Shown piece after piece: positions 44,501 through 52,552 of a stretch of 64,000 bases of DNA (position 1 is the first letter of the stretch; every line of letters begins with the position of its first letter). Source of the DNA: Megascapheus bottae. Taxonomy: Eukaryota; Chordata; Mammalia; Rodentia; Geomyidae. The notes beneath the pieces are model-generated. The model saw nothing but the letters and a program-made list of their open reading frames with translations. It did no database searches and was not told the origin of the DNA. Where the stretch lies: the NCBI GenBank assembly GCA_024803745.1, contig JANJXV010000030.1:1383001-1447000 (forward strand), given 5' to 3'. The position numbers and the translations under genes were made by a program.

Positions 44501-45529
44501 GGAGGGGAAGACAGGAGGGGAAGGCTGGAGGGGAAGGCTGGAGGGGAAGGCTGGAGGGGAAGACACGAGGGGAAGGCACGAGGGGAAGGCTGGAGGGGAA
44601 GGCTGGAGGGGAAGGCTGGAGGGGAAGACACGAGGGGAAGGCACGAGGGGAAGGCTGGAGGGGAAGGCTGGAGGGGAAGACACGAGGGGAAGGCTGGATG
44701 GGAAGACACGAGGGGAAGGCTGGAGGGGAAGACAGGAGGGGAAGCCACGAGGGGAAGGCTGGAGGGGAAGGCTGGAGGGGAAGGCAGGAGGGGAAGTCTG
44801 GAGGGGAAGACACGAGGGGAAGGCTGGAGGGGAAGACAGGAGGGGAAGACACGAGGGGAAGGCTGGAGGGGAAGACACGAGGGGAAGGCTGGAGGGGAAG
44901 GCTGGAGGGGAAGACACGAGGGGAAGGCTGGAGGGGAAGGCTGGAGGGGAAGACACGAGGGGAAGGCACGAGGGGAAGGCTGGAGGGGAAGGCTGGAGGG
45001 GAAGACACGAGGGGAAGGCTGGAGGGGAAGACACGAGGGGAAGGCTGGAGGGGAAGACAGGAGGGGAAGACAGGAGGGGAAGGCTGGAGGGGAAGGCTGG
45101 AGGGGAAGGCAGGAGGGGAAGACACGAGGGGAAGACACGAGGGGAAGGCTGGAGGGGAAGGCTGGAGGGGAAGACACGAGGGGAAGGCTGGAGGGGAAGA
45201 CACGAGGGGAAGGCAGGAGGGGAAGACACGAGGGGAAGACACGAGGGGAAGGCTGGAGGGGAAGGCAAGAGTCTCGGTGCTTGCGGGAGGCACAGGGCCC
45301 GCACACTGCTCTGAGGCGCCATTCCTGGGGACACCAGTGCAGCCTTTCGGGGGGCGGCAGGGGCTCCCCAAGCTGGTGCATAGCAGCCTGTGGTAAAGCG
45401 CTGCCTTTCCAGGAACGGAGCCTTCGCCACCAACCCCACCTTCGTTACAGCCCCGTTAGGTGGAAGAGTTGCGGTGCATGGACCCCCAAAACAGGGTATG
45501 GGGGAGCATATCTCTAACCGCAGCACCAA
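17157..45529. other. Spurious giant open frames across the 13-bp array
   Basis: Frames of up to about 1,960 codons run on the minus strand (for example 33723-39623), and up to about 1,200 on the plus strand (for example 41797-45396). Plus frames read the peptide EGKAGGEGWRGRL, minus frames PSSLPLQPSPPAF, in every phase. Most minus frames open with GTG or TTG at GTGTCTTCC, GTGCCTTCC or TTGTGCC, so they have no ATG. Plus frames use accidental ATGs from GGCTGGATGGGAA units. Overlap in all frames, dependence on the repeat and lack of start context argue against a protein. Confidence 0.9.
17542..45269 (+). repeat. 27.7-kb 13-bp minisatellite with higher-order structure
   Basis: About 2,100 tandem 13-bp units. 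The consensus is GGCTGGAGGGGAA; common variants are GACACGAGGGGAA, GGCACGAGGGGAA, GACAGGAGGGGAA, GGCTGCAGGGGAA, GACACCAGGGGAA, GTCTGGAGGGGAA and GGCACAAGGGGAA. 12-bp units arise by losing an A (GGGGA|GGCTAG or GGGGA|GGTTAG) or a G (GAGGGAAGG). The plus strand is about 60% G with almost no T outside CTGG. No unit contains a stop codon in any frame except the GCTAG/GTTAG variants. Rare variants recur at exact long spacings (see findings), showing multi-kilobase duplications within the array. No other sequence interrupts it. Confidence 0.98.
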
Positions 45530-46362
45530 GTAGGCGGAGGCAGGGGATGGCAGTTGGAGGCCAGCCTGGCATCTTGTTCAGAGTGTCGGAAGCCTTAGAG
45601 AGACCAAGGGCAAAGCCTGTAGGAGGGAGAGGGACGAGGTCTCGGCTGAGAAGGAAGGGCAGCCTCTCTCCTGAGACCCGGACAGAGACCTGGAGTGGCT
45701 GCGCTGTAGGTCCTGCCAGGAGGACAGAGGCTCAGTTCCTTACCCTGCCTTCTGCTCTCACCCAGCCCCGAAGGGCAGTTCCAGGATCCAGAGCCTGCCC
45801 GGCTCTTTCGGGAGAGCCTCGGAGGCCTCACAGGATGTGCACGTGCCCGAGGCCCAGTGGGTCTCACAGGCCCATCCAGGGAACACGCTGGACCCCAGGA
45901 CCTCCTGGCTGTGGCCTCCAGGGCCGTCTGCTGTTACCTGAGCAGAAGCCACTGTTCTGGAGCCCCCGTGCCTTTGCACGCACTGTGCTCTTTGCCTCAT
46001 CGCTCTTGCCGGCTCTTCCAGCTTCTCCTCCCGGCAGAGCCCAGAGGCAGAGCTCACCTGCTCCCTCAGGGACAGGAGGTCAGGAGGCCCCTGAGTGGCC
46101 CCTGGTGTCATGGAGGGATGGGTTAGAGAGTCGTGGGCTTTGAGGGACTGAGAGGGATCTAGCAGTCCTGTGGGCGCCATACCCCTCGTTTTAAGAAAGA
46201 AAGAAGCCCAAACCGAGTGAGTTAGTGAAGAGTCCTCTGTCTGCGCAGATGCCCCTGTGGGTCTTGGGTGAGTGCTATGCAGAAGAGTGGACCGCAGGGC
46301 GGCCGCACTGCAACTGCTGCTGGTTTGGAAAGTGGTCTTGTGGCTGCATTAATTATGCATCA
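45270..46362. other. GC-rich unique sequence right of the array
   Basis: No gene is supported. A frame of 227 codons (45460-46143, plus) overlaps several minus-strand frames and has no domain. A possible L2 relic is listed separately. Confidence 0.45.
45955..46115 (+). mobile_element. Possible L2 (LINE-2) 3' fragment
   Basis: GTGCCTTTGCACGCACTGTG then CTCTTTGCCTCATCGCTCTT, followed by GAGCTCACCTGCTCCCTCAG, resembles the conserved L2 3' region (CTTTGCACATGCTGTTCCCTCTGCCTGG... CACCTCCTCAGGGAGGCC). The resemblance was judged by eye and is diverged. Confidence 0.35.
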
Positions 46363-46510
46363 CCCATCCATGTTTCCATCCATCCACCCGGGCATCAGCG
46401 CATCCATCTCTCCCCTCCTTCCTTCTCTCCCTTATGCTATCCACCTGGTCCTCACTCTGCCCATCCATCCACCACCCACCCTCTGTCCCTTCCCTCCTTC
46501 CCTGCCTCAC
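46363..46510 (+). repeat. Imperfect (CCAT)n / CT-rich low-complexity tract
   Basis: Repeated CATCCATC blocks alternate with CCTTCCTTCTCTCCC-type pyrimidine runs. Confidence 0.75.
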
Positions 46511-46889
46511 AGCAGAAGCTAAGGCGCACCGAGCAGCCAGGTTTGTGCTCACTGCCTGCCTTCCCTTCCCTTCTCTCCGCTCAGGATGAGGGCCAGCCAT
46601 AACAGAGCCTGGTGTGGGAGAGGGCAAGAGAGCAGCCTCGCCCACCTGGGGCCCCGGTCTAGAACTCTCCATCCAAAGCCCTGGCGGGCACACCCGTGTC
46701 AAGAGGAGCTTCCGGGAGTCCTGCAAGCTGGTCACTCAACGCCGGAGCAGAGCAGGGCCTCCTGTGAAGCGGAGGACAGGCCAAGAGAGGAGCCAGCCTG
46801 GAGAGCGGCTGCCTCCCTGCTGCGGCTGGGGCGGGGGCTTGGTGTGACAGGGAGAAAGAAGGGCCCACACCGGGCTTTTACCCAAGCTG

Positions 46890-47010
46890 AGATCAGGGTA
46901 ATTAAATCTGCTGCCTCAGGCAAATAAATGCATCTCCACAGGGGGGCAAGAAGTAATTTAACTCGACAAACACCAAGCCACCCAGCCCCTCTGCTGGCTC
47001 TGTAATGGAC
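46890..47010. promoter_or_regulatory. Candidate conserved non-coding element
   Basis: GATCAGGGTAATTAAATCTG, CAGGCAAATAAATGCATCTC and AAGAAGTAATTTAACTCGAC lie within 100 bp. They contain homeodomain TAATTA, forkhead-like CAAATAAA and octamer-like ATGCAT words. This is inference from motif density alone. Confidence 0.3.
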
Positions 47011-47519
47011 TCTGCATGATGGGAAGGAGAGGGGCCGTGGGGGGAGCAGAAAGCTGTTCCGGCACTGAGTCCCAAGGCCACGCATATCAAGAACTTGAAC
47101 TCAAGGGACCTGAGGCTGCTCCTGTCTGGCAGCTCCCCTGTGTGTACTGTGGGCAAGCTGTGCAGGGGCCGTTACCACTCTTAATGATACCCTGAATTAC
47201 CATCCACTTCCCATCTTCACCTGTAACACAGCAACCCAGAGACCATCCCTCGCCTGGCACCCCAGGCCCCGTCCAGCTGCTGCTGTGAGGCGCTGCCTTC
47301 CTGTGCCTGCACGTCCGGTTCAGCCCCCGGGCTGGGCCGCAGGAAGAAAGCTCCCAGTCCAACAGCCCACCCTGCCCTGCCGCACAGGCGCCCATTTCCA
47401 CTTCATAGGCTCTGGAGTCAGATCCCAGATGAGACAGACAGGCAGGGGCTGCGGGCCAGGCAGAGGGAGCGGGCTGGCTGGGCGGATGGGGCAGAAGGAG
47501 GGAAGAAGGGAAAGAGGGA

Positions 47520-47690
47520 GGGCTGGAACATGAAAGCAGAAAAGCGCCATGCTCATTAAGCTGTTTGTCTTCGGGTGAAAAGAAGGAAGCATTTGCCAGT
47601 GATTTCACAGACCACGTGAGAGGTGGCTTTCTGCCAGTTTCCAAGAATCCAAACAGCCCGTGACATCATGAGCTAAACATAGCGCGGCCC
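47520..47690. promoter_or_regulatory. Candidate conserved non-coding element with E-box and CRE-like site
   Basis: The block has balanced, non-repetitive composition. It carries TGCTCATTAAGCTGTTTG, a perfect CACGTG E-box at 47613-47618 and a CRE-like TGACATCA at 47661-47668. Regulatory function is a guess and no comparison was possible. Confidence 0.3.
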
Positions 47691-49602
47691 CCTGGCGGCT
47701 CCTGGAGCCTGGGGAGGGCCAGGCCTTCCCTGGCCATGTGTGTTTAGGGTCAGACCACTGGGTCCCAAGAACGACATCTGCTTCCAGGGAGGACCAGGGG
47801 TGAAAGATCTGGGGTGACCGCCACACCTGACCCTGCAGACCCCCCAGGTCTGGCCCCGGCCGGGGAGGGGGTGTGCCTCCCGCATCCCAGGGGCTTTCAG
47901 CTCCACTCTGCCCTCCACACCAGGCAGGGAGCACAGCTGATCTAAGCACAGGACACGCCTAGACCCGGCGTGCACACACGCCACCCGGCCGCGTGCTTCC
48001 GGAGGCTCAGGGTGGGGGGCGAAGGAAGCCTCTGCTCACCTTGAGGCTGTCAGGTGAGCCTGACACCATGGCAGGTGGCTGTGCAGCTGGCCCAGCTGGC
48101 ATTAGACCCCGGGGCTTTTGACCTCTTGGAGCTGGCAAGCCCAGCTTGGCAGGTCTGAGCCTGGTGTCGCAGCCACGGAATAGACTTCTGCCACCACTAT
48201 CCTTCTCCCCGCCCATCTCACGGGAAGAGGCCAGGCCTCTGGGTGCTCAAGGATGGGTAGGAAAGGACAAGAAAAGTGGGGCGGGAGAGGAGGAGCGGGC
48301 ATCCACACACAGCCGTTCCCGTTCCTGGGAACCTCTGCACCATTGATTCCCCCTTTGCTGTCGGAATCCAGGAGAGGCGTTGCCATGGAAATGGGTGTCG
48401 GAGCATCACACGGCGGGCAGAGGGCTGGGAAGAAGGAAAGAAGGGTGAGAGGCACACAGAAGTCAGCTAAGATGGCTGCACTCCACCTCCCACGGGAATG
48501 CGGCCCTGGAGGTGGGGACCAGACGGCCGTGCGCAGTGCCCGGCTCACCGTGGTGGGCACAGTGTTTCCAGAAGCTGGGATGACCACAGCCTTTGGGGAC
48601 AGCCCCACAGAGAGTGGGCTTATCTCTGTGTCCTGGTTTTGCCACTTGCTTCCTTACCGGAATGAAGAAGCATGCTTTTGGAGAAGGAAAGGGTAGCTGG
48701 GGAGACAGAAGTTGGCACGTCGGGCCCTCTGTGGGCCACCCTGGCCAGAGCCCAGGGTGCTCCTGGAAGTCCAGGCGAGGCTCACCTGGACAGCACCTCC
48801 AGCTCCAGCCTGGACACTGGTCCCCCATCGAGGCCCCCCAGACCTTGTCTGTATGCAAGTCAGGTAGCTGCTGGCCAAGCAGGAAGGGAAAGCAGAGGAG
48901 CAGGTACCTGGTGCCAGGAAAGACTGAAGCTGAGGGGAAACTCAGCCTCTGTAGGCTGGGAGGAGGGGGTCCGGTCAGGAGGGAGGGGCCTGATCACACT
49001 CCCTCCCCCACGGGTTTGGCCTCCAACCTTAGAAAGCCCTGGAGGCTCTGTGACCGCAATGCAGAGCAGATGGAAGGCTGAGCTCCCAAGGGCAGACACA
49101 CTGTGATTCCCCCTTGCTCAGGGTTAGAGAATGTGGAACATGTGTGAGAGAAGGGGGGCTCATGTCCTGAACCCCCAAAATGCCAAGTGTCTGCTCTTGG
49201 GCAGGGGAGCTTGGGTTACGGCATGTGCACGTTTCTCTGGTGTTCACGCTGCCCGGGTGGATTTCCCTCATCCATGTGATATTCTGGAACTCAGAAGAGT
49301 GGGGCGGGATGAGTCCCACCGGCCACGCAGGCTGTGTTCACTCTCAGCGTGGACCTAGCCATGTGCACCGGGCGGCCTGGCCAGGCCTTGCAGGGGGCGT
49401 CCACGAGGGCCTGCGCGGGTGCACGGGTAGTGTTTCCATCTCTCCTGCGCCAGCTTCCCTAGGAAGGGAAGATGGCAGATTCCCACCAAGGACACGCACA
49501 GACCAGCAAGTGGGGTGGGAGCTCACGGTGCAGGCCGGGCTTCTCAGCACGCTCTGAGGCTCTGGCTGCTGCTCCCGTGAGGCCCTGAAGTTTGAGGCTG
49601 TC

Positions 49603-49828
49603 TTTGTTGTCGTCGTTGGTCATGGTGCTTGAACTCTGGGCCTGGGTGCTGTCCCTGAGCTCTTCAGCTCAAGGCTAGCGCCCTACCCCTCGAGCCACAG
49701 CCCCACTTCCAGTTTTGTGGTGGTTAATTGGAGATAAGAGTCTCATGGACTTTTGTGCCCAGGCTGGCTTTGAACCGCGATCCTCAGATCTCAGCCTCCT
49801 GAGCAGGCGTGAGCCACCGGCACCTGGC
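49603..49828 (-). mobile_element. Dimeric 7SL/B1-like + Geo-type SINE (well preserved)
   Basis: Reverse copy reading GGTGCTTGAACTCTGGGCCT, GGTGCTGTCCCTGAGCTCTT, CAGCTCAAGGCTAGCGCCCT, CTCGAGCCACAGCCCCACTT, TTAATTGGAGATAAGAGTCT, CCAGGCTGGCTTTGAACCGC, AGATCTCAGCCTCCTGAGCA. A short internal deletion removes the TAGCTAGGATTA segment. It is one of the youngest-looking copies here. Confidence 0.92.
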
Positions 49829-50029
49829 GGGGCGGTGTCTTGGAGTGCTGCCCAGTTCAGTAGAGCTAGAACCCACTTCTATCATCCTGAGCCTATTCAA
49901 CAAGAAGTTCTGAGTGGGGACAGTCGTGAGGAACTGGGCTGAAAGAGATTCACTGTCCTGTGTGAAGGGTAGAAAAGGAGATAAACTGATAGGGCTCAAA
50001 ACCAAAGTGGCAATAGAAAGCAATAGAAA
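49829..50029. other. Unique sequence, no gene seen
   Basis: Single-copy DNA grading into the AT-rich island to the right. Confidence 0.4.
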
Positions 50030-50660
50030 ACATTATTTATGTGAATCTAGCCTAGCATTAATTATTCAATGTCCCTTATGAATAAAGCCTCACTCGCAGT
50101 AAACTGAGAAGGTGCTGCTCGTTCCACTTCCAGATCGACCCACTGGCGTTTGCTGAATTTGATGAAGACTGTACGTCAAATTTAAGGAGTCTGGCACTTC
50201 ACGTTACTGAACCTACAAATCTTCTTAAGAAGCTTCTTGTGTGAAATATGCAAAACCCAAGCAAAATTTAGTAGCGCGAGTAAAATTAAATATTTAATGA
50301 CACAATTAAGCCTTATTAATGGTATGTTTTCTTTATTTTGCCCATTAAATATTCACAACATTGATCCTCTCTTTTATCTTTATTACTTCAGCGATGTGTT
50401 TTTCATAATTATTTGTTAGGTATTTTCATTAACATTTGATGAATATGAATAGTTAAAATAAAAAACAGTTTTTATTTCTGTGGTAATGACTTCGTGGGGT
50501 TAATATACATAAGTAAGGGTTTGTAATATGCTCTACTTCTTAATATTGAGATGGCTGATTATGGTACCACAGCCTGGTGATAAATGGCAATCGTCAGGTT
50601 CTTCCATTATTCTCTATTTATTTATTTAATCTACTCTTCAAATATCACTTCATTGTGGGA
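50030..50660. promoter_or_regulatory. AT-rich island, candidate conserved non-coding element
   Basis: About 630 bp with a sharp shift to high AT content and little repetition. It includes CTAGCATTAATTATTCAATG, AAATTAAATATTTAATGACA, CAATTAAGCCTTATTAATGG and CCCATTAAATATTCACAAC. The density of TAAT/ATTA cores recalls developmental enhancers. An AT-rich relic of a transposon is the main alternative. No open frame is convincing. Confidence 0.35.
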
Positions 50661-50763
50661 GGACTATGAGTTGTACACTTACAGCTAAAGCTTGATTCCA
50701 CTCCTGTGGAAAAACTAGTTTGTTTGCACAGTTCCCGACATTCTCATTCGGCTCTCTCACTTT

Positions 50764-50800
50764 TCCTTCTCTCTCCCTCCATCCCTTCCCTTCCTTCCTA
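50764..50800 (+). repeat. Pyrimidine-rich (CCTT)n-like tract
   Basis: CTTCTCTCTCCCTCCATCCC followed by TTCCCTTCCTTCC, just upstream of a reverse SINE copy. Confidence 0.7.
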
Positions 50801-51012
50801 TCTTTCGGTGCCAGTTCCAGGGCTTGCACTCGGGTCCTGAGCATTGTCTCTTAGCTTTTTCACACAAGGCTTTTGTTCCACCAGCTGAACCATCGCTTCA
50901 CTTCAGGTTTTTGGTGATTAATTGTGGATGAGATTTTCACACTTTCCTGCCCAGGCTGGCTTCCAACTGCAGTCCTCAGATCTCAGCCTTGCAGGCATGA
51001 GGCACTGGGCTT
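50801..51012 (-). mobile_element. Diverged dimeric SINE (7SL/B1-like + Geo-type)
   Basis: Reverse copy with GCCAGTTCCAGGGCTTGCAC, TGATTAATTGTGGATGAGAT, CTGCCCAGGCTGGCTTCCAA and CAGATCTCAGCCTTGCAGGC. It is shortened around the GTAGCTAGG segment and clearly older than the copy at 49603. Confidence 0.8.
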
Positions 51013-52390
51013 CACTCTCATTTTACCTCGTTCACTCCGTGGAGCTGGCCTACTAGAACCACCCTGCCTCTCCATGACATGCCACATTTACGCTGATGGT
51101 CGCACCCATATTTTCCTTCCTGAGGCTGACAATGGCACGCGGTCCCTCCAGACATCTGGAAAGCAGCCTGAGCCAGGAGTCTGTACAATGGGGGAGGAGA
51201 AGCTGCAACACCTGTATCCGCATGCAGAGGTCCAGAGGACGGACAGGCCTCTCCTCGCCAGGCGGAGCCGAGAGGCAGCAGCCTCCGCTTCCCTGCTCCT
51301 TGCTCTGCGGGCTTCTTGAGGCCAAAACCCATGGGCTGACCTTGGGGTGCGCTGGTCTGCGCCGGGGGAGGCAGGGGGCGCAGGCAGTGACGTCAGGTGG
51401 CCCCGCGCTCTCTTCTGTCATGTCTCTCCTGTCCAGCAGCAGTGTGACCATTGTTTATTACTGATTAAGAGTCAGTACCATATTTGGTTCTGCATGCAAG
51501 ATTGATGGATTCGGTTCTGCATGCAAGATTGATGGATTCGGGCTGTCACCAGCCTGGAGCGGGTGGCAGCTGTCCAGGCCCTCCCCCAGCCCCTGCAGCA
51601 GCTCAGGAGGGCCTGCTCTCCACATTCTTTTGAAGACAGTGTTCTCAAGTACCCAGAGGTCTGAACCCCAGTGAATCATCTCTGCTGCAAAAGCTGCTGA
51701 CAGCAGGCGGCCCGTCCTGGAGGCATTCTCCTCTCCTGCGCTCCCCGGGGAGAAAAACCTGGGTATAGGGAAACCCTCCTCTCCGCCACTTGGAATGTGG
51801 CATGGGGTGACACCAGAGCTGAAAAGCATGTTTGTAATGCGCCTTAAAGAAAGTCGCCTGGGTGACTGGAGTTTATGCTGCTCCTGGAGAATTCACATGG
51901 CCCCTCGGGAGGTGGAGGAGCAGGGAGACGGAGGCGAGGCGTCAAAGTGACACTCGTCACGTGACATCCACACTCACCTCTACCAACCGTGGAGTGTCTA
52001 CTTCGTTATCCAGCTAAAATGGTGGGGATTTAGGGACACTCCTGGAGGCCAAGAGCCTGGAGTTGTAGAGGAAGGAGCGAGATATTCTGAGCCTGCCCCC
52101 TGCCAGCCCCCTTTGGCCTCAAACAGGTGGCTTGGGGTTTGCTCCACACTGAGGGGGAATCGGCTGGCCTGTTCTCCGGGGCTCCCTTGCCCGCTGGGGT
52201 CCTGTCACCAACTCATTCAGACCCTCCAGGAATTGGCCCCCACCGCCCCAGGCTCCCTCCAGTGAGATGGTCCACACACAGGCCCCCAGTGGCTTTGTAC
52301 GACTGTCTGTATTCCTCCGAGGGCCCTGTGCTGCCATGTGAGGAGTTGGGTATCTAACTGCAATCGTGTAAGAGGCAGGACTTCTAGGAC
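51013..52390. other. Unique sequence with two palindromic regulatory-type sites
   Basis: No gene is supported; frames of 95-132 codons overlap on both strands. A consensus CRE, TGACGTCA, lies at 51388-51395, and the palindrome TCACGTGA (E-box/CLEAR type) at 51957-51964. Whether either is bound cannot be judged from sequence. Confidence 0.4.
51486..51539 (+). repeat. Perfect 27-bp tandem duplication
   Basis: Two identical head-to-tail 27-bp copies, 51486-51512 and 51513-51539, beginning GGTTCTGCATGCAAGATTGA. Perfect identity suggests a recent event. Confidence 0.95.
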
Positions 52391-52394
52391 TGCT

Positions 52395-52552
52395 TCTATC
52401 TATCAATCATCTCTCAATCACCTGTCTTCTAACTCCCCTCCGCCATCTGCCACCTACCTACATCTGTCTGTCAAATCCATCACCTAGTTGCCCTCAGTCT
52501 TTCACCTCTCCATCATGGTCATCATCTCTCTACCTATCTTTTATCTTACTAG
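52395..52552 (+). repeat. Degenerate (TCTA)/(CATC)n microsatellite relic
   Basis: CTATCTATCAATCATCTCTC and similar tetranucleotide words (ACCTACCTACATCTGTCTG, CATCTCTCTACCTATC) are spread over about 155 bp. Confidence 0.65.

Larger units (their letters stand above)
46511..49602. other. Unique sequence, no gene supported
   Basis: Opposed frames of 60-185 codons cover most of it on both strands, as GC content predicts, and none has a recognisable domain. Two candidate regulatory blocks (46890-47010 and 47520-47690) are listed separately. Remote MIR-like words (GGCTCTGGAGTCAGATCCC at about 47408) are too short to call. Confidence 0.45.

Noticed and set aside
17542..45269. Telomeric or known kangaroo-rat satellite DNA
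   Set aside because: The unit is not TTAGGG nor the short satellite motifs I remember from Dipodomys. No TTAGGG tracts were seen in the window.
42283..45381. Minus-strand frame with a true ATG in the right flank (about 1,032 codons)
   Set aside because: The 40 or so unique residues before the repeat show no signal peptide or domain. Two other frames also run from the flank into the repeat, so this is what an open repeat does to any upstream ATG.
41797..45396. Plus-strand frame of about 1,199 codons with a true ATG and a unique C-terminus
   Set aside because: The ATG comes from a GGCTGGATGGGAA unit variant that recurs in each higher-order block. The unique tail of about 40 codons has no domain.
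45460..46143. 227-codon plus-strand frame right of the array
   Set aside because: It covers a likely L2 relic and GC-rich DNA; no domain, and opposing frames are also open.
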